Source: Sindora glabra (Eukaryota; Streptophyta; Magnoliopsida; Fabales; Fabaceae). From it: 64,000 nt of DNA. Within the stretch, counting starts at the first letter, position 1. Each line of letters starts with the position of its first letter. Below are positions 37,061 to 56,895 of this stretch, piece after piece. Location of the stretch: contig CM035234.1 in the NCBI GenBank assembly GCA_020226215.1, forward strand, positions 15,032,713-15,096,712. Direction: 5' to 3'. Under the pieces are notes generated by a model. That model was not told the origin of the DNA and did not search any database. It saw nothing but the letters and a program-made list of their open reading frames with translations. A program made the position numbers and the translations under genes.

Positions 37061-38768
37061 TGATTATTAATATTTTTCCCAAAGGCATAGGCCTTGTGTT
37101 TTGTGTTAGGAAAAAGCGGCAAAACAGATAGGTGATATAATGCTGTGATCTTCTTACTACCATAGCTGACGAGAATGCTACCCGGAGACATGATTTGATC
37201 GGTAAGAAAATAATGGAACGCATTCGAACTCGTTTGAAAAATTAGCACATGAAAAATTATGTGATTGTATGCAAGTGAAGAAGTGATCTCAGAAGTGTTG
37301 ACGTCCACATTTAGGAGCAAGGAGATCATGAACTCTACACATGATTTTTCTATTAATTTTTTTTATGAAAAATAATTTAAGGGAGTAAATTGTAAATAGT
37401 TTGAAAATATGAATAAATAATTTATAACTCTCTTAAAATTACATTTGGATAAAGTAAAAAATAGTAAAGTGACATGAATTATATGTAATTTTTCCTATCA
37501 TATACATGGCATAAAATTCTTTACCTATAGGCATGCAAATCAATTTTCTCTTCCCTCAACAAAAAAATAAGGCTAAACCTAAAATTAAGAGTTTTCTTAA
37601 AAAAAAAAGAATATCACAATTGTTTGTAAAATAATAATATATTGGTACGTTTGTATTCACACTGTTGATTTAATTATATTTGTTTTTAAATTAATTAAAA
37701 ATATTAGTAATTAGTGTAAAAAAATAAACTAGATACGTAGGGAGGAAATATTTTTAGGGTTATAAATGAACCAAACTATTCGTATACAGTTCAGAGTCAA
37801 TTTCAAAAAAGTTTCAATTCATATTTGAAGTTAAACAAGCTCAAACTTAAATGAATCAAGCTTGTATAATTAATGAGCGAAAATTTGAATCTAAAAATGC
37901 AAAGTTTGTATTGTTCACAAGCCTAAATAAATTTTTATGTATATTTTTATTTATTATATTATTTATGATTTTTTCAAATTATCAATTCATTTAATTAGTT
38001 AATATTTTGATATTATCAAAATTTCTTTTTATTTTTATTTTACAAAATAACAAAAATTAAAGAAATTATACCTTAAATACTTAAATCCAAATGGTTTATG
38101 TTTGAGTCGTTTGGAAAATTTAAAGGAAATTCCAATGACAATTTTTTTTACTTATATAGTTATTATACAATGTTGAACCATTATAATTTAATTATCTTTT
38201 ATGTATATTTTTTGAATTAAAATTAGATTTATATTTATAATGTCATTTGTTTGAAACATTATTATTTTTATTGAAAAAAAATCATGTAACACATAAGAGT
38301 TCATTTAAATTCGATTAGGCTTGTTTAATAGTTAAATTTGAATTCAAGTTCGAATTCTAGAAGTTTAACAAGTATGAGCTTGAACTTGTATATACTTTTC
38401 TTTTTTTTTTTGAACTCAAGCTTAAACAATAAAAAATTTAGCTATTAGCTTTGATATATCCTCATGGCTGAATGTACCTAAAACCTGAAGGCACAGAGAA
38501 GAGATTGGGAACAACGATGAACTTGATGCTCGTTTTGCCCCATTACAATTGGGATTTGGAGTAAAAGAAAAACAATGAGAAAATAAATGTAGGTAACGCC
38601 TAGTATTACCCAAAGACCATTAAAAAAAAGCCTAATATTACTCAAAATAGTGCATCACTAAAAATATTTGCACCGACTTCTAAATTTGATATATTCTTAT
38701 AAACGAGATAGGTATAAATTGTTTACTCATTAAATTATATATTAAGCATTAATTTTACTATTTTACTT
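37061..38768. other. Gene-free region with decayed repeat
   Basis: A 97-codon minus-strand open stretch (37036-37329) starts here but resembles nothing I know. 37755-38425 is an interspersed repeat with facing TTCAA/AAGCTTGAA-type words at both ends (GTTAAACAAGCTCAAACTT near the left; AACTCAAGCTTAAACAA near the right). I see no host gene. Confidence 0.3.
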
Positions 38769-40689
38769 CATCAATTCAAAATTGATGATTTATATCGATT
38801 AACAGATATTGGTTTATGACAAAACTGACATTTATTTTGATGCAATGTTATTTTTAAAATTATATGAAAACTTAAAATGATGAATAATAACACAATTGGC
38901 ATCTAAATATTACTCAAAAACTTACAACATGGGTTTTAATCATCATCTAAAATAAATTTTAAAAGTTTAATTGAAACTACAAAATCATAAAATGTCAATT
39001 CTAATCAACAATTATCATTTAAAAAGCATTTCAAAAGTCTCATTAAAAATAGGAAAAGTATACAACATTGACTCTTGTTAACAACCATTGTTTGAAAGGC
39101 ATTTAATTAGTCATGTTGGAAACCACAAAATCATAAGACTTTGATTTTGTTTAATAATTGATATCATTTTTTCCTATAAAGCTTCACTGGAACTTTATCT
39201 TTTTATGTGAACTCTTTAAACATCCATCCAATATGCTCTCAAGTATAATGAATTGAGTACATAATATTATTGCTCTTCTGTCACCCTATTATAATTGAGA
39301 AAGTGTACAATGAAATGACATTAACTTTTGTTTCTCTCTTATTATATATTCTCTCATTTTCCATGGACTAAAACTAGATTGGAAGAGCTGTGAATGATAA
39401 TTGATACTTATCTCTCACTCCACTTCCATCCATTTCTCTCATTTTGTACTCTCTTATTCCCCACAGAGTAATCAAAGTAGAGAAATTTTAGCAACATTGG
39501 AATTTACATCTTAGATAAAGATTTTAATATATAGTATTTTTTTGTTGTTTTTGTGTATTCATATGTAAAAATGTAGTTTTTTTATTTATTAATGATTTAC
39601 TATAGTTATTTTGTATAAATTTACATAAATAATGTTTGTCTTTATTCATTTGTCTATACTTTCATTATAAATAGAGCAATGATAATTACAAAATTTTAAG
39701 TAAAAATAACATATAAATAAGCAAAGAGAAAACGCTTTTGTAGGTTTAAAATTTTTTAAAGATATATCAAAATAAATTTAACATTCTATATTAAACCAGT
39801 TTAAAAATAATTTTTTTTTCATATTCAGTTATTTACATAATAAAAATTTGTAAAAATTGAAAGATCTCTAATAAGGAAATGGCAAACATAAAAATATCAA
39901 TTCTTATAATTAACCAACTTCTAATATGATGGTATTTTCTTGTAATCCATATATGTTTAAATAAATGATATTTATGAAAAAGTCTAAATGAATGAAATTG
40001 AATATTTTTAAATAAATAAATTTATGAAAAACTCCAAATAAATTAAACTAAAGAAATGAAGACTAGACTAAATGAATCTATGAAAAAGTTTAAATGAATG
40101 AAATTAAGAAAGTTTAAATAAAAATAAATAAATAAGTCTTAACGAATGGAATTGAAGATAACTCTATTAATAGAATTAATAAGTGAACTTAAAATGCTAG
40201 TTGTTTTTTATGGTTGTCATTCAAGTCCATTTAAATTATCATAATAGTTTATTAAATTGAAATTATAATGTTAATTTTTTTTAATGATCACCGTATGATT
40301 TTTTTAATCATTATGATAGTTTATTAATAGTTTACATGTCTTTTTAGCACTTAACTGATGTCTCAAGTCAATGCAACCATAAAAATAGCTAAACCTATAA
40401 CATCGATTTCAAACTAATAATTAACATTTAATGATTTGCTTCCACCTTATAAATAGGACTCTTTTTGTCCATTTAAAATAAATTAATGATCTATAAAGAT
40501 AACTATCCTTCCATAAAAAAAGGGTTTCTAAGTTACTTTATTTTATTATTTTTATATCTAATGAGGTAATTGATTTCTTCATTTGACATATACCTCTAAT
40601 TGTCACTATGTTCCAATGTGAGATTAGAAACATGTTTGTTTTATATGTTGTCTCAAACTTTGTAAAATAAGCCTTATTTGTACTCTGCC

Positions 40690-40979
40690 AATTGGTACTA
40701 TTGAATACAAGGATATTGTTATAGAATCTCTTTCATGTGTAAATGCAAAATATAGTTATGCAAAAATTGTGTGCTATAATAAGATTACAAACAATTAGAA
40801 TTTGCACCTTTATAAGCCATGTTTTTGCTTACCATAAAAGACGTGGTTTATAGAGGCATAAGTTTGGATACTCTATAATCTTATTACAACTTACAATTTT
40901 TGTACTGTTATATTTTGCATTAATGCATAAAACTTTAAGAGATTCTAGAACAATAACCAATAATGTATAGTATCAATTG
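40690..40979. repeat. Long imperfect inverted repeat (hairpin) inside CACTA-like copy 1
   Basis: Left arm 40690-40822 and right arm about 40844-40979 pair over roughly 130 nt with a loop of about 20 nt. Shared words include ATTGTT-TAGAATCTCTT, AATGCAAAATATA, CAAAAATTGT and TAATAAGATTA. The corresponding position in copy 2 has different sequence, so this may be a separate foldback insertion. Confidence 0.75.
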
Positions 40980-41539
40980 ACATGGTATAAATAGAATATT
41001 TACTATCAAATTTGAAATAGCATATAGAGTAAGTGACTAGCATGTCCTTGCATTAAAAAAAAGCAAATAATAAATGGCTCACAACAAATGAATTAATCAA
41101 GCAATATGAAAGAATTATAAATAGAGAATAACTACTTTTCCTTTTAATTTGTATAAAAACACCATATATGTTCATTGTAAATGAAAAATCTATTATTCAT
41201 TATAAATAACAATTTTTTCTTTGCATATACTTATATACTAATATAGAAATAAATAAAATTGCAGGATTAATTTTCATAATAGATTGTCTTTCTTCTCATA
41301 TGTTTCATTTATATTCAATTTATTGTTAATTGTATATATTTAATTGTATAAAAAATATTGTAAAATAAAAAAGAATTTTAGTACAATTAATTTACTCAAA
41401 GTAACTTGAATAAAAAAAATTCAATTCATAAAATGAAATCGATGTTTTAACAAAATTTACATTGAAGACATAATATTGTTATTTATATATATTTGTGTGT
41501 ATGTGTGTGTGAGCGTGAGTGTATATGTGCATGTTTGGG

Positions 41540-41542
<3 letters not shown>

Positions 41543-41573
<31 letters not shown>
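41543..41573. repeat. (GT)n microsatellite
   Basis: 31 bp of uninterrupted GT within CACTA-like copy 1. Confidence 0.95.
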
Positions 41574-41574
<1 letters not shown>

Positions 41575-42193
41575 TATATAAACTAGAAATTTAATTTCTA
41601 ATGTATATAATATGTATAATTGAATCATTTTTAGTCTAATATATACATGTTTATTGTATTTGACTATTTTAGAAAAGTTTTGGGATTATTCCAAAATGAT
41701 TATGGGAAAAGTTGTTCAAAAGAAAAGAAAACTATTTTTTTTTCAAAAGACATTCATATATTATGACATTAATTTTTGTGTGGTAACTGACGTTAAGCAT
41801 TACCTAATAAAATGATGGTGTTTTCTTAAAATTGATGTCTAATATTAAATTTAAATGTTGGTTCATTTCAAAAACCGACATGAAAACTTAGTTAGTGTGA
41901 ATTGAAAATTAAAAAGTTAAAACATGGAACCAGTTTAAAATAAAAAGAGTAAAGTATGACAACATTTGTAAATTTCATCTAAAAACTCTTGCAAGTATAA
42001 GATTATTTTCTTCAATTTATGCTTTTACTTAATAATTATTTTGTAAGATTGAAGCTCAATTAGCTTATGGCTAAATATGTAAAGTTTAACACTTACTATA
42101 AAAGTGCAAAATATAATTGTCAGGATTTTTCTCTTTCGTGTTCTTTTTTTGTAATTTATTTTTTGATTTTTTATTTTATCTTATTTTGTTACT

Positions 42194-42603
42194 TATCATT
42201 TTGACATAATTTTTACATATTTTTATAGGTAAAAAATTTGATCTCATGCATTATTTTTGGTATTTTGTCATATTATTTATTATATTTTCATATAAAAATA
42301 TGTAATGCACTAATTTTCATAAATACTCATTACATCTACAAGTATTGTCTACAAAAGACTTTTTTAGAAAGTGTAAACCTTGCATATTAAGCTACAAATA
42401 TCATTTTGACATAGTTTTTACATGTTTGTATAGGTAAAAAATTTGATCTCATGCATCACTTTTGGTATTTTGTCATATTATCTATTATATTTTCATATGA
42501 AAATATGTAATGCATGAATTTTCATAGATGTTTATTACATCTATAAGTATTGTATTTAAAAGACCTTTTTGGGGAGTGTAAACCTTGCATATTGAGCTGT
42601 AAC
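42194..42603. repeat. 205-bp tandem duplication
   Basis: TATCATTTTGACATA begins both 42194 and 42399, and each copy ends with GTGTAAACCTTGCATATT. The copies differ at scattered bases. Confidence 0.85.
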
Positions 42604-43084
42604 AAATTTAGTGAAGCATTTATCTTTGATTATGATATTGTATACAATCTTTTACTATTTTCATTCTTTTATCATTTAGTTTATTCTTTGAAGTTTTTTA
42701 AATTTGAATTCTTTAGATTAATAGAAGATGTTAGCTTTTTATATCTAATTAAGAATATAGGAGAAATAGGAAGAATGAGGAGATGAAAAACACAAGAATA
42801 AGGTTAGAGTTTAGAATGATAGAGTGAAGAACTGAGGGCCAAGGCATAGGGATTGACTTAGGATTTGGGATGAAAGAGTGGGGAACTAGGGGCTAAAGTT
42901 TAGGTGGGTAGATGGACATACAATATTAGTTATTTAAAAAAATTGATGTGATATTTTGGTTATTAGATATCAATTTTTAGAAAATAAGCAACATTTAATA
43001 TTATTTCCTAATATTATGAAAACATAATTAAAGTCAATTTTTACAAAACAAAAATTAATATTTTTGTTCTATTTTATAATAGTT

Positions 43085-44224
43085 TACAAACTAATGTTGA
43101 AACCATAAATACTATGATGGTCTATTAATTGTGAGTCACTTTTCAATATATAATACCCTAAACACTCAACGTTTATTAGTTATTCTATAATGATGCTAGT
43201 AATTTCTATATCCATGGAATGAGCTTTTTTTACATTATAATAAATAAATACAAATTATTTATATTACCATAAATATATGAGTAAAAATATTTATTAGGAA
43301 GAAAAAGAGAATACTAACGGCTAATATCAGTTAAGTTGTAACTATGGCCTTAAGGTTAATATGTTACCATAACTTTAACAAAATACTAGCAATCTCAAGA
43401 GTGTTTTATCCTTTCATTAGTCACAAATTGATACCTTGTTGCATCAAACCCATAAATTCTATAATGATATAGTGATTTGATTGTTGCAATTTTATTTGAA
43501 ACTCTCATAATTTATAAATTAAAGTTATTAATATCAATAATTATAGACTTAACAGGTGATATTGTATAATTGGGTATTTGGTACTTGGATTCAAATCTAG
43601 ATATATAAGTATGGATCTTATGGTAGATAGGATCTATGATCTGACTTACTAATTATAAGGGATATGTACTTCTTTAATCCTTATTAATTATCTATTTTTA
43701 CTCCATAAAAAAAAAATGCTATACTCTCTTCCAAAGAATATGAAAACGAAGGTTCAACAAAGGGATACCCTAACATATTTCTTATTTGTGATTGATCTTC
43801 AAGCAATTTTTGCAATACCAAAATATGTTTGCATTCAAGCTAGGATTAGTTTTACACATAGAATCATGAGGTAAAGCTAATCTGTATAGAAATTCCTCTA
43901 TATCAGTTGCGTTTCCTCTATTGTTTAATAATTGTTTACAATTACTAATGCTCTGATCCATATTCGAAGATCTAGCATAAAACTTAATTAAAAATTTTAA
44001 TTAAATTTTCTTTTATCATTGTTGCTATTAATTCAACCACCTTGTTAGTACAATAACTTATCACTATCCACAACATACTATATATACAACTGAACATAGT
44101 ATACAAATTAAAAGATAAATCATTCTCCTTTTTTTCAAAATAAAAATTAATTAATTTACTTAATACGCATATTTGTACAAGTAAGAATGTTAGTAAGATC
44201 AATATTTTCTTAGAAAAAAGAAAC
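43085..44224. other. GT90 3' flank
   Basis: AT-rich. The GT90 3' UTR should lie at its right-hand end. A 59-codon open stretch at 43782-43961 is listed separately; otherwise I see nothing. Confidence 0.35.
43782..43961 (-). other. Unrecognised 59-residue open stretch with protein-like composition
   Basis: From an ATG at 43961 it encodes MDQSISNCKQLLNNRGNATD, then DIEEFLYRLALPHDSMCK and a Cys-containing end. Composition is varied and unlike the neighbouring low-complexity frames, and the frame is open upstream of the ATG as well. It lies 260 bp downstream of the GT90 stop. It may be an exon or fragment of another gene, or chance. I do not know the family. Confidence 0.25.
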
Positions 44225-50836
<6,612 letters not shown>

Positions 50837-50885
50837 AAAAACAGATGGATGCAAAGCAAAAGGTTAGCCTACAAGTTGTGTGGCA

Positions 50886-50893
50886 TTATATAA
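50886..50893 (-). promoter_or_regulatory. TATA box of the GT90 gene
   Basis: TTATATAA about 50 bp upstream of the ATG at 50836. Confidence 0.45.
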
Positions 50894-50899
50894 ATTCAC

Positions 50900-52524
50900 C
50901 GAACACGTGGTTGAACAACATGATATATAGTTTGTTGCAACAATTTTTAGCAAAAACATGATTAAAAAAAAAAAAGAGAGAATAAATTTGATTTGTCTCC
51001 TTATTTTAACTTTATTCCTCGTAGGGGTAAGCAAATCTTGCAGCGCCGAAAGAAACGCTCTGCCCAATCCAAGAGTAGCTTAAAAAATGTGAGAAAATTT
51101 TTTATGTCGGTCGTTTAATTTTGAAGAAAAAAAATATACTCATTTGAAAACTATGCTGGTTGATTAAATTAAAATAAGTGAATTTTTTCAGTTGTATATT
51201 CATTAACTTGCTTAGTTTGCGTCGGAAATCGGAATATGAGTTGTAATCCACTATCCCAACTCTATTTTAATAAGAAAAAATTCTTTAATCACTTTCAATG
51301 ATTGACATTTTGCCTTTCTGATAACTTTATAAAGTAATTTATTTGTTCTTTTCCTTCTTATTTATTTCCTTGTCTTCTTCAATCCCAATTTCTTTCTTTC
51401 TTTTTTTTCTTTTTTGGTGAAACCCAATTTCTTTCTCTTCCTTCTTAAACATTCATTCAGTTTCAAATTTTGTGAGTAATCTAATATTTTAACCTTCCCT
51501 TTGCTCATTTTCAATTTTTCTTATGTTCACTTTAATTATCTCTTTTTCATTGAAAATCCAATAATAATTCTTCTATTCTTACAATTCGATTAATACCGTC
51601 TGAACCGATTAATCCGGGGATCCTCTGATCATTTCAAGTAGTATGTTTATTCGGATGGTGGTGCACAACTATTCTATAAACTTATGATGTCTCGAAAGAT
51701 CTTTGTTTAAATTCGATTGAAATCACCCGCTGCTTGGCTTTAGTTTCTATTATATTAGTGAAATATAAATATAAAATTTTTATGTGTAATAAAATTTAAT
51801 ATATCTTATTTTCATATTCAACAGATTGTATAAAAAAATTTATACTTATCTTTTCATGACGTAACAAAAACATGACCAGTTAGAAAGATATGAGATAATC
51901 TAAACTTTATTTATTTTGTCAGAGGACTCTTTTCTTAAAATTTTATTTGTTTGTATATGAGTAAAAAAATGATATATTATCATTGTACTTTGTGGCTTAA
52001 AAAAAGATAATAAAAATTATTTTACATCAAACCTGCTACAATTTAACATTAAATATATAAAGTATTTTTTAACATTTTATTATTTTATAATTGTATTCCA
52101 AGCTTAATTTATTTTGATGGAAAGAAATAGATATATAATTATTTTTTTATAACAAAAGTGATAGGAAGGAAAATTTCTTCCAATCCTACTAGATAGAATG
52201 CTAGTGATATTTTAGAATTGCCCGTAGAAACTTATTAAAAAATTACTATAGTGTCCAATCGGATCCTATAATCTAGTTTTTCTGTGTAATTTAAAAATTT
52301 TTTTTACACCTGATCCGAGTAAAGAAATTTTTTTTATATGCCTTTCAATTATAACATGAATATGGTTAAAAAGAAATAAAAAAGATAGAGAATTTGAATG
52401 GCAAGAAAGTGATGCATCATCCTAAGTTAATAATCTATCACTATGGTACCAACTATTTATTAACTATTTCATAATTTTGTATGATAAATTAGTGATTTTG
52501 GTGGAATAGAGACCGGTTAACTTA
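50900..52524. other. GT90 upstream intergenic region
   Basis: AT-rich. A patch near 51590-51740 with more GC (AATCCGGGGATCCTC) looks like part of an old repeat. I see no gene. Confidence 0.3.
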
Positions 52525-52772
52525 CGTTTTGTTTGTTTTCTGGAAAAATAATTTTCATAGAAAAATTTTATTTCTTTAAATATAAATAAAAAACCATTAC
52601 ATAATTTTATATTTTGTAATTAAAAAAAGATCTCTAAAATTATGAAAAAATTAACTTTCTCTTTGAAATAAAAATTATCTTCAACATTGGACATGTTAAT
52701 TTTTTTTTCCACCATTTTAATAGTCTGTAACTATATTTCTATAAAAAAAAATTCCACGAAAATAAACGAACC
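52525..52772. mobile_element. AT-rich MITE
   Basis: The left end CGTTTTGTTTGTTTTCTGGA and the reverse complement of the right end AGGTTCGTTTATTTTCGTGG align well, followed on both sides by ATAGAAA. 248 bp, non-coding. Confidence 0.5.
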
Positions 52773-53027
52773 TTTAAATTCTCAAACATTCAACAATTTT
52801 CTAGTCTGTTCATAACTATGTACCAAATATTTAGAACATTTCTTAACCAACATGGAATGAAACTGATAACGGGAAAAGAGAAGGAAAAGCGTACCAAAAT
52901 AGCAACGGATGCATATTAACCATTTTTTTTTTTTAATATACATCTTGATATCACATTTATATTGTCAAGTATAAGACTATGGAAATAATAAATGATAATT
53001 TTTTTTTAAAAAAAAAAATATCTTCAA

Positions 53028-53176
53028 TGATTGCACTCGAAACACTCTTAACCGGACATCGAACGTCTTGTTACCTAAACAGCTAAGCAGCCCGACACAT
53101 ACGGTAACAATGGCAAAAGGCAAACCAAAGTAAGGCTGCAAGAGCGCCAGAATGGCGGAGGAGACGAAGATAAGAA
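53028..53176 (-). other. Possible gene fragment encoding a hydrophobic segment
   Basis: One minus-strand frame reads LIFVSSAILALLQPYFGLPF, then AIVTVCVGLLSCLGNK and VRLRVFRVQS, which looks like a membrane segment followed by a basic loop. GC content is higher than around it. There is no start codon or clear splice context and I do not know the family. The plus strand also has a 48-codon frame, so this may be coincidence. Confidence 0.25.
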
Positions 53177-53299
53177 GCTATGGTGGAACCAAAGTTCTCG
53201 TGATATTTGGAATCATGACATGGCTTTTTATGAACCACATAGACTACAATACTCGAATTTTCGAAAAGAATCAAAGGCTCCTTGTAGCATAATAACAAT

Positions 53300-54597
53300 T
53301 CCTTTTTAATGGGTGGAAGGACACATCACAAATGTTGACATGGGACAAGGTGTTGGGATTGTGATTGAAATTCTATTCTATAAAATAGTAAATTTTTATG
53401 TTGCGACTTTATTTTATTCAAAATTAAATTTGATCAAGTAAAAATTCTAATTAAGTAAGATATATTTCTTAGTTAATATTATAGTCAAATACGTATTCTA
53501 AACAAAGAATTATGATTTGTATATATATGGTTTGATCGAGACGTTAGAAAATTTTAAAAATGTAAACATGTCTGTGTTTTGCAGGCCAAATGGTCCGATT
53601 TACAGGTTTTATATGGATCGAATTAAAAAAATAAATTAGGTTGGTTTAGAAATAGTTTTAAACAAATTTGGTTAGGTTGGTTGCGAACAAAACAGATTAG
53701 GTTTAAACGAATTTGAACTAATCTATAGGGTTAAAAGGCTCTTTTTTATTTTTTTATCTTTAATGATTTAAATAGTATTTATGTTAAAAAATAAAAGATA
53801 ACCTATTAATTAACTATTTTTATAATACAATTTAATTATCAAAAAAATTAAACTCAATTATTGAAAATAATTAAATAAAATAAAATTAAAAGTAAAAGTA
53901 AATAATAAAATTAATAAATATAAAAATTAAAAATTAAATAATTAACATAAAAATATAATAAATAATAAAAATATAAAATATAAAAATAATAATTAAAAAA
54001 AGTAAGTTGATCCATGAATCAAACCGATTTAGTCTATTTTAAAAATAGAGCTAGCCACCCTTCAATGGACTTATTAAAAACAAACCTAAACGAACCTAAT
54101 ATATGAGGATTTCAATTTGATTCAATTTAGTTTGTCCATGAAATACCTCTAAATATACCAGGAACTTAGGTATGTCATAATTTATGAATACAATTGAAAA
54201 TTTAACATTATGCTGAAAATTAAACAAATATTTTAACATCTTTTCATTTTCATAAACTATAGAATAACTAAATCAATTAAGAAGATATACCTTGAGTCAT
54301 TGGAATCAACACCTTGCACAAAACTTAAAAGTACACAATGAAAAAAAAAGGTTGAAACATAATTAGCACATTGATCTTTCCTTTTCTTACTTTCCTAATT
54401 AATCTAATGCTAGTATTGAACAATGAGAATCTCTCAAATTTAGCTTATCTTCAATTTATTTACAGTATTAATGGTTGTGATGAGTGAAAAAAAGGGACCA
54501 AGAGCCTCCTATATAGTGCTTAAAATGACTTTACCCATTAAAGAGTCATGACTTTTCAACTTCCTCTATTAATTTTAAAAATCTCATCTCATTATTT
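53300..54597. other. Gene-free AT-rich region
   Basis: Contains a decayed repeat (about 53575-54130) with GGTTGGTTTAG-type words at one end and AATCAAACCGATTTAGTC near the other. I see no gene. Confidence 0.3.
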
Positions 54598-56103
54598 CAC
54601 TACTATAGAATTGACGATTTATGTTAGCCCATAAACATCAATTTAAAATAAAATTAATGTTTATTTTAACATGGTGACATTTTTAAAATTATATAAAAAT
54701 TTAAAACAATGGACAAGCAACTTCTTATAGAAAATTAGAACATCAATTTTTTACTTAATTGTCATTTAAAAAATATTTCAAAAATCTTATTGAAAACTGT
54801 AGTAGCATAGGACATCAATTTTATTTAAAAATATCACGTAAAAGGCATTTCAAGAGTCTCATTGAAAAATGCAATGATAGTTTTGATTAATAACCATCAT
54901 TTAAAAGATAGAAGAAGAGTCTCATTAAAAATTGTAAACAACAACTATTATCTTCCTATAAATCTTTGCTTTAACTTTGTCTTTCTATATGAAATACTTC
55001 TAACTTCTCACTCTCCAATATTCTCTCAAGTGTGATTATTTGAATATATAATATCATTATTAATCTTTCGCTCTACTTTTATGAGAGTGTGTAATATAAA
55101 AACATTAACTTTTAGTTCTTCCATTATATATTCTCTTAATTATAATGGAGTGAAACTAAAATAAAAAAATTGTTGAGTTCTCACTATACTTTCATCAAGA
55201 GAGTATATAATGGAAGAACCTTAATTCTCTTCTATTGTATATTCTTTCATTGCCTAATGAATAAAAGTGGAATGAAAGAGGTAGTGCATGATAATTTGAT
55301 ACATAGTTCTTTTATTTTCCTACTCCACTTTCATATTCTCCGAGTGTACAAGCTAGATAAATTTGAGTAACAACATTGAATTTTGTATTAAGGATAAAGA
55401 TTTTGATACATAATAATTCTTTTTATTTTTGTGTATTATGTAAATGTATACTTTTTATTTATTAACGATTTAATATAATTATTTTATATAAATTTATAGA
55501 GATATTATTTCTTTTTACTTATCTATTTTTAATTTCATCAATAAAGCAATGACAATTAAAATTTTATAAGTTTGTAGAATTATTTCTCTTTACTCATCTG
55601 TATGTTATTTTTACCTTAAAATTCTATAATAGACATTTAGATTACAAAAATTAATAAAGACACATTGAAATAAATATAATGTTCTGTGTTAAATTAGTTC
55701 AAAAATAACCTTTTTTTTCATATTTAGCTATTTATATAACAAAAATTTATAACAATTGAAAGGCCTTTGCCAAGGAAATGATAAATATAAAAATATTAGT
55801 TTTTGGATTAATTAATGTCTTATGCGATGGCATTTTCTTAAAATCTGAAAACCTCTAAATGAATGTCATTTTTAAATAAGTTTAAATGAATGAATCTAGA
55901 AACATTTAAATGAATAACATTTATGGAAAAATCTAAATGATAGGAACTAAAGATGACTAATTAATGGTATTTAAGAAGGAATTTCCAACATTGATCTTTT
56001 ATGGTGTGAGTTCATTTCAATCGTTGTAATAGTTTATTAACAACAAATCTCAATGGTAATTTTTTGTGGTGACCATCAAATAAGTCTATTTCAATAGTCA
56101 TAA

Positions 56104-56267
56104 CAATTCATCAAAAGCTTACACATCATTTTAGTACTTATGATGTTGATTATAAATTAATAACTTATGATATATATAATCATGACAATTCATCAATAAC
56201 TTACACATCATTTTAGTACTTATGATGTTGATTAGTAGTAATATCTTAAGTCATTGCAATGATATAT
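56104..56267. repeat. 82-bp tandem duplication in CACTA-like copy 2
   Basis: CAATTCATCAA begins at 56104 and 56186, and each copy continues with ACTTACACATC or GCTTACACATC and TTTAGTACTTATGATGTTGA. Confidence 0.85.
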
Positions 56268-56529
56268 ATGGTCAAACTTATGATGTTAATTATAAATTAA
56301 TAACTAATGCCTAATTTTTTTGCTTTTAGCCCATAAATAGGGCTTTCACTACTAACAAATTGATGATCTTTGAAGATAAATCTTCTTCTATCGAAAAGAA
56401 GGCTTCTGAATTAAGGGTTATAAATCTTGGTATTAGGCATTATCATAGCTATTTAGAAGGTTGAAGAACTTTTAAAGTTTCTTATAAAGACTTATACCCA
56501 CACCTTGGAAGGATCCTAAGGAGATTCTT

Positions 56530-56895
56530 AATTTTTCTCAATAACCTGGGTAATGTTAATATTATGATCTACACCTTCGATCTCAAAAGTGTTCTCTATT
56601 AATAGATTTCAAAAATCAATACTATGAGAAAGCTATAAAATAAATCAGAATTCCTTTTAAGAACTTGTACCCCCATTTTGGTAATAAATACAAGAATTCT
56701 ATAAAGCATTTGGAAGGATTTTGAACAAGAATCTTTCTAAGTTTTTTGTAGAATATTTATATTCATTGTTAAAGTGAGGGTATAAGTCCTTGGAAAAAAC
56801 TACTCTGAGAGATTCTAATTCCTTCTCAATATATATTTAATACTATAGTTTACATATTTCATCTCAATCTCAAAAGCCATTTCTAATAGTCATAA
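56530..56895. repeat. Direct and inverted internal repeats in copy 2
   Basis: About 90 bp at 56530-56615 recurs directly at 56810-56895 (GAGATTCT, TTCTCAATA, CTCAAAAG, TCTAATAG). A short AAGRACTTATACCC-type motif occurs in direct orientation near 56485 and 56660 and inverted near 56785. This block replaces the hairpin seen in copy 1. Confidence 0.5.

Larger units (their letters stand above)
38769..43084. mobile_element. CACTA-like non-autonomous element, copy 1
   Basis: About 4.3 kb matching the second copy at 54598-64000 segment by segment. Shared blocks include TTTTTAAAATTATAT near the start, CATTTCA(A)AAGTCTCATT, CCATAAATAGGG-type text at about 40450, and CATTATAAATAA near 41200. The right end reads (reverse complement) AACTATTATAAAATAGAACA, similar to the copy 2 start CACTACTATAGAATTGAC. 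No transposase is seen. The terminal CACTA itself is degraded in this copy. Confidence 0.5.

Noticed and set aside
37036..37329. 97-codon minus-strand open frame
   Set aside because: No recognisable family, hydrophobic low-complexity text, overlaps the right end of a MITE-like element; could be chance.
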